Below are positions 23,204-31,577 of a stretch of DNA of 64,000 nucleotides, one piece after another. The notes beneath the pieces are model-generated. The model did not search any database. It worked only from the letters and a program-made list of their open reading frames with translations, and was not told the DNA's origin. A program made the position numbers and the translations under genes. Source of the stretch: Streptomyces sp. yr375 (lineage in GTDB: Bacteria > Actinomycetota > Actinomycetes > Streptomycetales > Streptomycetaceae); contig NZ_FOFF01000020.1 in assembly GCF_900110755.1 (NCBI RefSeq), forward strand, positions 79,519-143,518, read 5' to 3'. Numbering within the stretch: position 1 is the stretch's first letter; each line of letters starts with the position of its first letter.

Positions 23204-23500
23204 ATGATCGGCGTGCTCGTGACTTTCGCGCAGACCGGCAAGTTCGATCGCTCAACTATCGCAAAGATTGCCGGCGAACTCCGAGGACCGTTCGAAGGCA
23301 TGGCCGGCCTTCGCTTCAAGAGCTTCATGCTCGACGAAGACGGCGTGCAGGCAAGGAACTTCTACGTGTGGGATGACGAGGAGAAGGGCCGCGCCTTCTT
23401 CACGGAGGAACTCGTCGAAAAGGTGACGGGGATTTATGGCGTCCCGCCCAAAATCGAATTTCTCGATATCGTGGGGTTCGTCGACAACTCTGGCACCTGA
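23204..23500 (+). CDS. YdhR-like monooxygenase-fold protein (lower GC)
   Basis: 98-residue ferredoxin-like alpha+beta barrel protein resembling the YdhR/antibiotic-monooxygenase group: MIGVLVTFAQTGKFDRSTIA, LRGPFEGMAGLRFKSFMLDE, RNFYVWDDEEKGRAFFTEEL. AGGAGG at 23194-23199 precedes ATG 23204. By eye the GC content is clearly lower than its neighbours (codons such as aaa, att, gat, tct) and it is boxed in by a hairpin on the left and dead transposase fragments on the right, so it was probably acquired horizontally. The function is unknown; small proteins of this fold act as oxygenases or as ligand binders. Confidence 0.72.
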   Translation: MIGVLVTFAQTGKFDRSTIAKIAGELRGPFEGMAGLRFKSFMLDEDGVQARNFYVWDDEEKGRAFFTEELVEKVTGIYGVPPKIEFLDIVGFVDNSGT

Positions 23501-23579
23501 TTCTCAAGGAAGCTGTCGCACAAACCTTTGCTGTCCAGGCCGTTTTGGACCATCGGGGCATGCCACAGAACATCCTCAC

Positions 23580-23672
23580 ATGCGATCGAGGTTAAGCGCT
23601 GCCGCGCCCTTGCAGCCTCCTGACCTGCGCGACTGGCTGCCTGAGGAGCACCTCGCCTGGAACACGCAGCCC
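23580..23672 (+). pseudogene. N-terminal fragment of an IS1182-type transposase
   Basis: The plus strand encodes PLQPPDLRDWLPEEHLAW after ATG 23580, the conserved N-terminal block of IS1182-family transposases (usually LLPPDLRDWLPEDHLA). Nothing after it continues the family, so the element was cut off by the adjoining IS5 fragment that reads toward it. The stretch 23501-23579 between the YdhR-like stop and this fragment holds no recognisable feature. Confidence 0.6.
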
Positions 23673-23746
23673 AGCCATGACGGGCTCGAACAGCGGGCGC
23701 GTCACCCGCCTGGCCGGGCTGAGGGCGAAGCACAGCGGCCGGCATC

Positions 23747-23917
23747 CCAATCCAACTCGCCCTCGGCATTGGCCTGGGCGAGCAGGGCAGTGAACACCCG
23801 CTCCCAGGTACCGTTGACTGCCCACTTTCGCAGCCGGGTGTAGACGCCCTTCCATCAGCCGTACTCGGCGGGCAGATGCACCCACTGCGAGCCGGTCTGG
23901 AACTTCCACGCGGTGGT
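23747..23917 (-). pseudogene. Fragment of an IS5-family transposase with an in-frame stop
   Basis: Reading leftward the DNA encodes AWKFQTGSQWVHLPAEYG, a stop codon (23855-23857), then WKGVYTRLRKWAVNGTWERV and FTALLAQANAEGELDW. This is the N-terminal region of IS5-family transposases; the DDE part is missing and homology ends at 23747. The stop replaces a residue before the conserved Trp. No terminal inverted repeats can be assigned. Together with the IS1182 fragment it marks an old insertion hotspot. Confidence 0.8.
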
Positions 23918-23947
23918 GTGATCACCTGCCGGTGATCACACCACCGC
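23910..23947 (-). terminator. 17-bp perfect hairpin over the stop codon of the MFS gene
   Basis: The arms 23910-23926 and 23931-23947 are exact reverse complements around the loop TGCC. The right arm contains the last codons and TGA (23936-23938) of the MFS gene; the left arm lies in the IS5 fragment. It would make a very stable terminator for the leftward MFS transcript. Because one arm is transposase-derived sequence, an inverted duplication when the element inserted is possible. Confidence 0.8.
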
Positions 23948-25456
23948 CCGCCCCGGCCCCGCCTCCGCCCCGGCCTCTGGATCAGCCTTCGGGTCCGTCT
24001 CCGGCGCCGTGGACCTGGCGATCACGACTGAGCCCTGGGGGCGTCGGGTGCGCAGGCCGGGGAGGGTGATGAGCAGGCCCGTGGCGGCGATGACGGTCAC
24101 CACCGCGAGGCCGGAGTGGTAGCTGTCGAGGACGGCCTGCGGGGTCGGGTCGGCCGGGGTGCTCGCGGTCACCACCGCCGTCACCACCGCGAGGAAGATC
24201 GCGCCGCCGACCTGCACCGAGGTGTTGAGCAGCCCCGAGACCATGCCCTGCTCGTGGTCCGCCACACCGTTGGTGGCCTGGATGTTGAGCGAGGGGAAGA
24301 CCAGCGCGCAGGCCGCGCCGATCAGCAGCATCGACGGCAGGATGACGGCGGCGTAGACCGGGTCGAGATCGACGCGCAGGAACAGGGCGTACCCGACGAC
24401 CATGAAGACGAAGCCCGCCGCGATCAGCCGGGGGGTGCCGAACCGGTCCACGATCGAGCCCACCTTCGTCGAGGACAGGGCGACCAGCGCACCGGCCGGC
24501 AGGAACGCGAGCGCCGTGTGCAGCGCCGACCAGCCGAGCAGCGTCTGCATGTACAGGGTGGCAATGAACTGGAAGCCGACGTACGAGCCGAAGAAGGCCA
24601 TCGCGCCGAGCTGGGCGCGGATCTGGCTGCCGGAACGCAGCACGCCCAGCCGGATCAGCGGGCCCGCCGAACGCCGCTCGACGAGGACGAACGCGGTCAG
24701 CAGGACGACGACGGCGAGGAACGACAGCAGCGTGCGGGCGGACGCCCAGCCGGCCTCCGGGGCCTGGACGACGGTGAAGACCAGCAGCAGCATCGACGCG
24801 GTGCCGAGGACCGCGCCGGGGACGTCGTAGCCGTCGTGGTCCTTCTCGCGTGCGCTGCGCGGCAGCAGCTTCAGGCCGGCTGCCAGCGCTGTCAGGGCGA
24901 TCGGTGCGGGCAGCAGCATGGTGAGACGCCAACTCGCCTCCGTGAGCAGGCCGGAGAGGACCAGGCCCATCGAGAAGCCGGTGGCGGCGCAGGTGGTGTA
25001 GATGGCGAGGGCGCGGTTGCGCAGCGGGCCCTCCGGGAACGTCGTGGTGATGATCGACAGCCCGGCCGGTGCCGTGAAGGCCGCGCTGAGGCCCTTGACG
25101 AACCGGCTCGCGATCAGCAGCGGACCCGAGTCGACGAACCCGCCGAGCAGCGAGGCCAGCGCGAACACGCCGAGGGCGACCAGGAACACCTGGCGGCGGC
25201 CGAGCAGGTCGGCCGTGCGGCCGCCGAGGAGGAGCAGGCCGCCGTAGCCCAGGATGTAGGCGCTGACGACCCATTGCAGGGTCGAGGTGGAAAGGCTCAG
25301 GTCAGCGCCTATGGACGGCAGGGCCACGCCGACCATCGACACGTCCAGCGCGTCCAGGAACATCGCGGCGCACAGCACCAGCAGGGTGCCCCACAGCCGG
25401 GCGGTCCAGCGGCCCTCGACGAGAGGGGACGCGGGGGAGGGGAGCGGAGAGGTCAT
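23936..25456 (-). CDS. MFS transporter, DHA2 (14-TMS) drug efflux type
   Basis: 506-residue proton-driven exporter with about 14 transmembrane segments. Motif A-like GGRTADLLGRRQVFLVALG, motif C-like region around GFSMGLVLSGLLTEASWR, and motif LDALDVSMVGVALPSIGADL near the start are typical of DHA2 multidrug pumps. ATG 25456 gives MTSPLPSPASPLVEGRW. The C-terminal tail is Asp/Glu/Ala-rich. Upstream, a set of regularly spaced palindromes (25474-25512) suggests repressor control, but no regulator gene adjoins. It runs toward the IS remnants, and its stop codon lies within a perfect hairpin. Confidence 0.92.
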   Translation of the reverse strand: MTSPLPSPASPLVEGRWTARLWGTLLVLCAAMFLDALDVSMVGVALPSIGADLSLSTSTLQWVVSAYILGYGGLLLLGGRTADLLGRRQVFLVALGVFALASLLGGFVDSGPLLIASRFVKGLSAAFTAPAGLSIITTTFPEGPLRNRALAIYTTCAATGFSMGLVLSGLLTEASWRLTMLLPAPIALTALAAGLKLLPRSAREKDHDGYDVPGAVLGTASMLLLVFTVVQAPEAGWASARTLLSFLAVVVLLTAFVLVERRSAGPLIRLGVLRSGSQIRAQLGAMAFFGSYVGFQFIATLYMQTLLGWSALHTALAFLPAGALVALSSTKVGSIVDRFGTPRLIAAGFVFMVVGYALFLRVDLDPVYAAVILPSMLLIGAACALVFPSLNIQATNGVADHEQGMVSGLLNTSVQVGGAIFLAVVTAVVTASTPADPTPQAVLDSYHSGLAVVTVIAATGLLITLPGLRTRRPQGSVVIARSTAPETDPKADPEAGAEAGPGRAVV

Positions 25457-25473
25457 GCCGGAGACAGTACATG

Positions 25474-25512
25474 TGCATGCATTGATTGCGTGCGCATTTA
25501 ATTTGCGCGCAA
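25474..25512. promoter_or_regulatory. Three phased palindromes upstream of the DHA2 transporter
   Basis: TGCATGCA (25474-25481), TGCGTGCGCA (25487-25496) and TTGCGCGCAA (25503-25512) lie 13-16 bp apart centre to centre, within AT-rich linkers (ATTGAT, TTTAAT) that stand out in this GC-rich region, 18-56 bp before the start. The spacing is somewhat longer than one helical turn. MarR or TetR type control is plausible; the regulator is not adjacent. Confidence 0.5.
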
Positions 25513-25574
25513 TAAATCTCCTGTGCGGTGCGCGGTGTGGATCGGGATGCCGGCGAACTGACGTCGGTGGCTTG

Positions 25575-26345
25575 TCAGTTCACGGCGGACGTCTCCCGCC
25601 ACAGCCTCGCCAGTGAGGCGTCCCCGGTCACGGCGGGCAGCGGCAGGCGGTTCCAGAGCGCGAGATAGAGCAGCGTCGCCGGCCCGGACACCTCGCAGTC
25701 GACGACCCCCTCGGCATCCGCTTGGGGGTTCCCTTCCGCCTCGCGCTCCGTCACGGGCGGTTCTGTCGACAGGCGTACGGTCCACACGGCGTCGGCCGTG
25801 TCCGTCGCCCGTACTCGCAGGACCCGGGGCTTCTCGGTGCGCACCCCGCTCCTGTCGCGCGCGTGGAAGCCGCGCAGCAGCTCGTCGATGCCGTCCGCCG
25901 CGAAGTCGACGGTGAACTCCCGGGCGATCTCCTCGGGTGTCCGGCCCCGGGCCGACTCCGCGTCCACCCGGTGTACGGCCGTCTCGTGCGCCTGACGTCT
26001 GGCCCAGAACGCGAGCGGCGAGGGCGCGGGCAGGAACTGCCAGCACCGCAGGTCGGGTGAGGCGGTGGACAGGGTGTCGACGAGCCGTGCGTGTCCTTCA
26101 CGGAACCAGTTCAGCAGCGGGTCGCCGTCGAGGTCCGGCGGTTCGTCGAAGGGGCGGAACGAAGGGTGGCCCTCGGCCACGAACGACGTGGCCCAGCGGT
26201 GCACGGCCCCCGTGTGCCGCAGCAGGTCCCTGACCTGCCACTCCGGGCAGGTCGGTACCTTCGCCCCGGGGCCGGCCTCGGCCGCGGCGGCGGCCAGCGA
26301 CCGGCCCTCGCGGTCGAGGACGCGAATGAACTCGGCAGTCTTCAT
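25575..26345 (-). CDS. Mycothiol-dependent maleylpyruvate isomerase (DinB-like) family protein
   Basis: 256-residue protein of the actinobacterial mycothiol-dependent maleylpyruvate isomerase family. The four-helix DinB-like N-terminus has CPEWQVRDLLRHTGAVHRW and FWARRQAHETAVHRVDAESA, giving the three metal histidines. The C-terminal half is an SCP-like domain (VLRVRATDTADAVWTVRLST, GPATLLYLALWNRLP). Such proteins use mycothiol in isomerisation or transfer reactions; most, like this one, have no known substrate. ATG 26345. It lies 49 bp after an MFS gene on the same strand and may be co-transcribed with it. Confidence 0.88.
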   Translation of the reverse strand: MKTAEFIRVLDREGRSLAAAAAEAGPGAKVPTCPEWQVRDLLRHTGAVHRWATSFVAEGHPSFRPFDEPPDLDGDPLLNWFREGHARLVDTLSTASPDLRCWQFLPAPSPLAFWARRQAHETAVHRVDAESARGRTPEEIAREFTVDFAADGIDELLRGFHARDRSGVRTEKPRVLRVRATDTADAVWTVRLSTEPPVTEREAEGNPQADAEGVVDCEVSGPATLLYLALWNRLPLPAVTGDASLARLWRETSAVN

Positions 26346-26394
26346 AGCTCCATAGTTTCCATGGGGGAGCTGGGGGAGAGCTGCTGTCGTGTGT

Positions 26395-27633
26395 TCAGTC
26401 GGCCGTCGCGCGGCGCGTGGCGAGGCCGATCCCGGCGGCCACCGCTGCCAGTACCGCCACGCTGGTGAGGGCGGCGGACAGGGAGAACCAGTCGGCCATG
26501 AAGCCGATGGCGGGCGGGCCCAGGAGCATGCCGCCGTAGCCGAGCGTCGAGACGATGGCGACGCCGCTCGGGCCGGCCAGCGCGCCCGCGCGTTCGACGG
26601 CCACCGGGAACAGGTTGGCCAGGCCGAGTCCTGCGACCGCGTAGCCCAGCAGCGCCGCCCACAGTGCCGGGGCGAGGGAGCCGAGCAGCATCCCGACCGC
26701 CGCGACCGCGCCGCCGGTCACCACCGTGCGGGTGCGGCCGAGCCGCTCGAGGAGGGTGGTGCCGGTGAGTCTGCCGACCGTCATGGCCAGCGCGAAACAG
26801 GCGTAACCGGCCGCGGCGGCCCCGGCGGAGGAGCCCAGATCCTGTTCCAGGTGCAGTGCGCCCCAGTCGGCGAGGGCCCCTTCGCCGTAGGCCGTGCAGA
26901 GTGCGATCAGGCCGAAGACGACGACCGGGCGGCGGGTACGGGTGGTGAGGCTGCGCGGGGGTGCTGTCGGCGGGGCCTTCGTGGGGGCCGGAGCCTCGGG
27001 TGCGGTGACGGCGTCTTCGGGCGGGCGCGGTGGCTCGTACCGCAGGAGTGTGGGTGCCGTGAACGCGGTGACGAGCAGGCCGATGGCCCCGAGGCCCAGC
27101 AGATGGTGTGTGGGGGACAGGTATCCCGCGGCCAGGCCGCCGAGACCGGCGCCGGTCATGCCGCCGAGGCTGAAAGCGGCATGGAAGGTGGGCATGATCG
27201 GCCTGCGCAGTGCCGTGACGAGATCGACGGCGGCGCTGTTGAAGGCGACGTTCAGGCTGCCGTAAGCCGCACCGAACAGCAGCAGGACAGCCCCGAGCGC
27301 AGTCGCTGAGTGGGTGAGTGGGGGGAGCGTGACGCTGAGGGAGAGCAGGATCGCGCAGGCCACGGTGACCGGGTGGCTGCCGTAGCGGTGGCACAGGCGT
27401 CCCGTGAACATCATGGTGATCACCGCGCCCGCGGAGACACCGAGGAGCGCGAGACCGAGGGTGCTGGGGGAGGCGCCGGTCTGCTGCTTGATGGCGGGGA
27501 TGCGGACGACCCACCCGGCGAAGACGAAGCCGTCGAGGGCGAAGAAGGTCGTCAGGGCGATGCGGAGGTGGGTGAGGTGGTCGCCGTCGCCCGGCACGGC
27601 GTTGTGCGTTCGGGTTTTGTTTATGAGCGGCAC
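26395..27633 (-). CDS. MFS transporter, 12-TMS
   Basis: 412-residue transporter with about 12 membrane segments and a Pro/Ala/Thr-rich central loop. Recognisable parts: FFALDGFVFAGWVVRIPAIK at the start, MMFTGRLCHRYGSHPVTVAC (motif A-like), TFHAAFSLGGMTGAGLGGL. It resembles the fucose-permease-like/YbjJ-type group; the substrate is unknown. The GTG at 27633 begins VPLINKTRTH and lies 6 nt after a TAGCCT -10 with TTGTCC 17 bp upstream of it, so the mRNA is leaderless. It is divergent from the lipoprotein gene 27699. Confidence 0.88.
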   Translation of the reverse strand: MPLINKTRTHNAVPGDGDHLTHLRIALTTFFALDGFVFAGWVVRIPAIKQQTGASPSTLGLALLGVSAGAVITMMFTGRLCHRYGSHPVTVACAILLSLSVTLPPLTHSATALGAVLLLFGAAYGSLNVAFNSAAVDLVTALRRPIMPTFHAAFSLGGMTGAGLGGLAAGYLSPTHHLLGLGAIGLLVTAFTAPTLLRYEPPRPPEDAVTAPEAPAPTKAPPTAPPRSLTTRTRRPVVVFGLIALCTAYGEGALADWGALHLEQDLGSSAGAAAAGYACFALAMTVGRLTGTTLLERLGRTRTVVTGGAVAAVGMLLGSLAPALWAALLGYAVAGLGLANLFPVAVERAGALAGPSGVAIVSTLGYGGMLLGPPAIGFMADWFSLSAALTSVAVLAAVAAGIGLATRRATAD

Positions 27634-27639
27634 TAAACG

Positions 27640-27668
27640 AGGCTAGGGGGTTGCCCTGAGCCGGACAA
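27640..27668 (-). promoter_or_regulatory. Promoter TTGTCC-17-TAGCCT of the MFS gene
   Basis: On the minus strand -35 TTGTCC (27668-27663) and -10 TAGCCT (27645-27640) are 17 bp apart, and the GTG start at 27633 is 6 nt past the -10, where transcription should begin. On the other side CCCCTAGGGG (27678-27687), a perfect palindrome, lies between this promoter and the divergent lipoprotein gene. Confidence 0.7.
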
Positions 27669-27698
27669 GGGGACCTGCCCCTAGGGGATCATGGGGGG

Positions 27699-28322
27699 AT
27701 GCGAATGCACGGAGACCGGCGGTGGGCCCTGGTGGGGACGGCGCTGATGCTGGTGGGCGGCGCGGTGGCCTGCGGCGGAACCGGAGGAACCAGCGACACC
27801 GGCGACACCGGAGGCAGGGGAGAGGGGGCTTCGGCCACTGCCTCGGCCACCGGCGCGGTTGCCTCGCCGCGGCCCTCCGGCCCCCGGTTCGACGAGGAGA
27901 TCGAGCTGTCCGACGGGCGGCGCGTGGGCATGTCGTACGTCGCCGGGCGGGGGCTCGTCGAGCGGCACCGAGGTGCGGGTGCGGGAGTGTGGAGCGCGCC
28001 GCACGTGGTGTACGCGACCGTGACGGACCGGTGTCAGAGCCTGACGCTGAAGGAGTTCGGCGGGACGGTCGCCGTCATCGCGAACTGGGGCGACTACTGC
28101 TACGACGGTGAACCGCCGATGGAGTCGATCGCCGCGGTCGGCGTCGGTGACCTGTCCCGCTGGGACACCAAGCTCACCGAGGAGTTCGACGGCTGGGAGA
28201 AGGTCGTCGCCGTGGACGACGTACGGGAGTTGGTCTTCAGCGAGGCTTCCACGGAGTACCTGACCCGGCTCCGGTGGAGCCGGACGGCAGGCTTCGCGGA
28301 GGTGGAGGAGATTCCGCGCTGA
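27699..28322 (+). CDS. Probable lipoprotein of unknown function
   Basis: 207-residue exported protein: MRMHGDRRWALVGTALMLVGG, then AVAC, a passable lipobox with Cys about residue 25, followed by a Gly/Thr/Ser-rich linker and a domain from about residue 65 (FDEEIELSDGRRVGMSYVAG). Two later cysteines (DRCQSL and DYCYDG) may form a disulfide. No family recognised. ATG 27699 (MRMHG) or 27705. It is divergent from the MFS gene and 114 bp upstream of another unknown membrane protein gene. Confidence 0.7.
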   Translation: MRMHGDRRWALVGTALMLVGGAVACGGTGGTSDTGDTGGRGEGASATASATGAVASPRPSGPRFDEEIELSDGRRVGMSYVAGRGLVERHRGAGAGVWSAPHVVYATVTDRCQSLTLKEFGGTVAVIANWGDYCYDGEPPMESIAAVGVGDLSRWDTKLTEEFDGWEKVVAVDDVRELVFSEASTEYLTRLRWSRTAGFAEVEEIPR

Positions 28323-28436
28323 TTTCCCGGTATCTCCGGCATGCGCGGGTGCGACCACTAAGCTTCCGCGACGCGTCCGTCGTATCGACGCGTCAGCCCG
28401 TCAGTACATCAGCCGTGACTCGGGGGAGCCCGCTAC

Positions 28437-29306
28437 ATGAACGCCTGGAATCAGCAGGGCGGTCGGCCACCGTACGACCCCTACCAGCAGCCGAACCAGC
28501 CGTATCCGCCGAACCAGCCCTACGGGCCGCCGCCGGTGCCGCCGTTCGTGCCGCGGGTGGGGTTGGTCCGGCGGGTGTGGCGGGCCGTCGGGCCGATCGC
28601 CGTCGGGCGTAAGGTGTTTCGGCCGTCGCGGCCGGGGCGGGTCGACGATCCGGTGGTGGCCCGGATGCAGAAGATCCGTACCGGTGTCGGTCTGGCGGCC
28701 GTGGTGTGGGTGGTGGTGTCGTATCAACTCGCCCGGTCCGTGGGGGATTTCGCGAACGACCGTGTCAACCAGTCCTGGAACAACGTCCTCGTCCTGTCCG
28801 TGACGTTCCCGGTGGTCGTCGGCGTGCTGATCGGTGTGGCCCGGCCGCCGGCCCGGCAGGAGTTGCTGCGGCGGGCGGTCAAGCCGTTCGGCTCGGTCGT
28901 TGCGATCATCGCCGCGGTCGGCGTGTTCCCGGTGTTCGTGCTCACCGGCTTCGCCGACGGGCGGTTCGCCACGAACCCCGTGACGACGGCGGTCACCGTC
29001 CTCGTCATGCTGCTCGCGGTCGGCTGGATCCTGCCGTTCGTCGTCTACGGCATCGGGCTGTCCTTGGTGCACGTCTTCCGCACCGCCGACATACACGAGA
29101 CGGTCCCGCCGCTGCTGGCGCTGGTGCTCGTATGGGAGATGGCGCTGCTCGACCTGGTGACCGGGGCGTACGAGGGCGCGCCGGTGCCGGTGCGGATCGG
29201 GCTCGTGCTGGGGGCTCCGCTGTCGGTCACCGCGGTGGCCCTGTGGGAGCTGCGGCGGCTGCGCGTGGGCTACGGCCTCACGCTGCGCGGCGCGCTCATG
29301 CGCTGA
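28437..29306 (+). CDS. Membrane protein of unknown function with Pro/Gln-rich N-terminus
   Basis: 289-residue protein. Residues 1-40 are a cytoplasmic Pro/Gln/Tyr-rich tail (PPYDPYQQPNQPYPPNQPYG). About six transmembrane segments follow (GVGLAAVVWVVVSYQLA, VLVLSVTFPVVVGVLIGVA, VVAIIAAVGVFPVFVLTG, AVTVLVMLLAVGWILPFVVYGIGLSLVHVF, then two near the end). ATG 28437 follows GGGGGAG with 8 nt spacing. No family assigned. Its stop is 158 bp before htpG, with a 10-bp repeat array between. Confidence 0.7.
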   Translation: MNAWNQQGGRPPYDPYQQPNQPYPPNQPYGPPPVPPFVPRVGLVRRVWRAVGPIAVGRKVFRPSRPGRVDDPVVARMQKIRTGVGLAAVVWVVVSYQLARSVGDFANDRVNQSWNNVLVLSVTFPVVVGVLIGVARPPARQELLRRAVKPFGSVVAIIAAVGVFPVFVLTGFADGRFATNPVTTAVTVLVMLLAVGWILPFVVYGIGLSLVHVFRTADIHETVPPLLALVLVWEMALLDLVTGAYEGAPVPVRIGLVLGAPLSVTAVALWELRRLRVGYGLTLRGALMR

Positions 29307-29329
29307 CGGGGCCCGGCCGCGCGGACGCG

Positions 29330-29371
29330 TTCGCAGGGGTTCGCAGGGTTCGCAGGGGTTGGCAGGGGTTG
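29330..29371 (+). repeat. 10-bp tandem repeat TTCGCAGGGG, about 4 copies
   Basis: TTCGCAGGGG, TTCGCAGGG, TTCGCAGGGG, TTGGCAGGGG and a partial TTGGC run head to tail between the stop of the membrane protein gene and the htpG promoter region. The units are too short and uniform for CRISPR and have no spacers. A slippage array or a binding cluster are both possible. Confidence 0.6.
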
Positions 29372-29464
29372 GCGTCGAAGACCGGGCACGCCAGCCTGAC
29401 TTGGTGTTTTACAGTGGCTCTCGCCAGTCAGGAGACCCCGGAACCTGTGAGGAACACGCCAGAC

Positions 29465-31411
29465 ATGTCGACCGAAACGTTTGAGTTCCAGGTAGAGGCC
29501 CGTCAGCTCTTGCAGTTGATGATCCACTCGGTCTACTCGAACAAGGACGTCTTTCTCCGCGAGCTCGTCTCCAACGCCTCCGACGCGCTGGACAAGCTGC
29601 GCCTCGCCGCGCTGCGGGACGACGCGCCCGACGCGGACGTCTCCGACCTGCACATCGACCTCGAGACCGACGCCGAGGCCCGCACCCTGACCGTCCGGGA
29701 CAACGGCATCGGAATGTCGTACGAGGAGGTCGGCCGGCTCATCGGCACGATCGCCAACTCGGGTACGGCGAAGTTCGCGCAGGAGCTGCGGGAGGCGCAG
29801 GAGGAGGCGGGGGCCGAGGGGCTCATCGGGCAGTTCGGCGTCGGCTTCTACTCCGGCTTCATGGTGGCCGACGAGATGACGCTGCTGACCCGGCGCGCCG
29901 GCGAGAACCACGGCACCCGCTGGTCGTCGCGCGGCGAGGGCACGTACACGCTGGAGCGGGTGGACGACGCGCCGCAGGGCACGACGGTCACGCTGCACCT
30001 CAAGCCCGCCGACTCCGACGACCAACTGCACGACTACACCTCGCACTGGACGATCAAGGAGATCGTCAAGCGCTACTCGGACTTCATCACCTGGCCGATC
30101 CGGATGGTCCCGGCGGCGCCCGCCGCCGACGCCGCCAAGACCGACGACGCCGACGCCGAGGCCTCCGAGACCGCCGTCGCCGCGCCCGAAGCCGAGACGC
30201 TGAACTCGATGAAGGCCCTGTGGGCGCGGCCGCGCGACGAGGTGTCCGACGACGAGTACCACGAGCTGTACAAGCACATCAGCCACGACTGGCGGGAGCC
30301 GCTGGAGACCGTCCGGCTCCAGGCGGAGGGCACCTTCGAGTACCAGGCGCTGCTGTTCGTGCCCTCGCACGCCCCGCACGACCTGTACAACCAGGGTTAC
30401 AAGCGCGGTGTGCAGCTCTATGTGAAGCGCGTCTTCATCATGGACGACTGCGAGGCGCTGCTGCCGCCGTACCTGCGGTTCGTCAAGGGCGTGGTCGACG
30501 CGGCGGACCTCTCGCTGAACGTGTCCCGTGAGATCCTCCAGCAGGACCGGCACATCAAGATGATGCAGCGCCGGCTCACCAAGAAGGTCGTGTCGACGGT
30601 CAAGGACATGATGACCGCGGCCCCCGACCGGTACGCCACGTTCTGGCGGGAGTTCGGCGCGGTCCTGAAGGAGGGGCTGCTGTCCGACTCCGACAACCGC
30701 GACACGCTCCTCGCGGTCTCCTCGTTCGCGACCACGCACAGCGAGGACGAGCCGACCACGCTGAAGAGTTACGTGGAGCGGATGAAGGACGGGCAGGACG
30801 CCGTCTACTACCTGACCGGCGAGTCCCGGCAGAGCATCGAGAACTCCCCGCACATGGAGGCGTTCTCGGCGAAGGGCATCGAGGTCCTGCTGCTCACCGA
30901 TCCGGTCGACGAGGTGTGGGTCGACGCGGTGGGCGAGTTCGACGGCCGGCCGCTGCGGTCCGTCGCCAAGGGCGAGGTCGACCTCGGCGGCGAGGACGAC
31001 GACAAGGCCGACGGCGAGCGCGAGAAGCAGGGCGAGGAGTACGCCGGACTGCTCGGCTGGATGAAGGAGCGACTGGCCGAGGACGTCAAGGAGGTGCGGC
31101 TGTCGTCGCGTCTCACCGTGTCCCCGGCGTGCATCGTCTCCGACGCGCACGACCTCACCCCGGCGCTGGAGAACATGTACCGCGCGATGGGGCAGGAGGT
31201 GCCGCGTGCCCTGCGGATCCTCGAACTCAACCCCGACCACCTGCTCGTGAAGGGCCTCAACCAGGCCTACAAGGAGCGTGAGGACCACGCGGGGCTCGCC
31301 GACACCGCCGAGCTGCTGCACGGTCTGGCGGTCCTCGCCGAGGGCGGGCGGCCCAAGGAGCCCGGCCGGTTCGTGAAGCTGGTGGCGGACCACCTGGAGC
31401 GCGCGCTGTAG
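29465..31411 (+). CDS. htpG: Molecular chaperone HtpG (Hsp90)
   Basis: 648-residue bacterial Hsp90, an ATP-dependent cytoplasmic chaperone. The GHKL ATPase has [38 protein letters not shown] and [15 protein letters not shown]. An Ala/Asp/Glu-rich linker (around residues 216-242) joins the middle domain, with [20 protein letters not shown] and [13 protein letters not shown]; the C-terminal dimerisation domain is complete. ATG 29465 ([12 protein letters not shown]) is the family start, with GAGGAA about 12 nt upstream. The frame is open far upstream without meaning. I see no clear HspR (HAIR) or HrcA (CIRCE) operator. A strong terminator follows. Confidence 0.97.
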
Positions 31412-31425
31412 CCGACGGTTCGTGC

Positions 31426-31459
31426 GAGACCGGGCAGGAGACCCCTCCTGCCCGGTCTC
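31426..31459 (+). terminator. htpG terminator
   Basis: GAGACCGGGCAGGA (31426-31439) and TCCTGCCCGGTCTC (31446-31459) pair perfectly over 14 bp around a 6-nt loop, 14 bp after the htpG stop. Confidence 0.88.
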
Positions 31460-31500
31460 TTCACGGTCCGCGTACGGTTCGCGCACCAAAAAGTGCTCGT

Positions 31501-31530
31501 TGCTTGAGTCAATCAAGCGGGCATACGATG
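31501..31530 (+). promoter_or_regulatory. Promoter with MarR-type operator GCTTGA-N5-TCAAGC
   Basis: The inverted repeat GCTTGAGTCAATCAAGC (31503-31519) has 6-bp arms and a 5-bp spacer, the geometry of MarR-family sites. It overlaps TTGCTT (31501-31506, -35) and fills the spacer to TACGAT (31525-31530, -10; 18-bp spacing). A bound repressor would block the promoter of the MFS gene at 31578. GGAGG (31565-31569) serves its start. No MarR gene is adjacent. Confidence 0.65.
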
Positions 31531-31577
31531 CTGCTCTGCAGTGGTGCAGAACCGCATCCCCCACGGAGGCCCCGACC

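Noticed and set aside
29330..29371. Possible CRISPR array or iteron origin in the TTCGCAGGGG repeats
   Set aside because: Units are 9-10 bp, contiguous, without spacers; no cas genes, no dnaA boxes, no rep gene.
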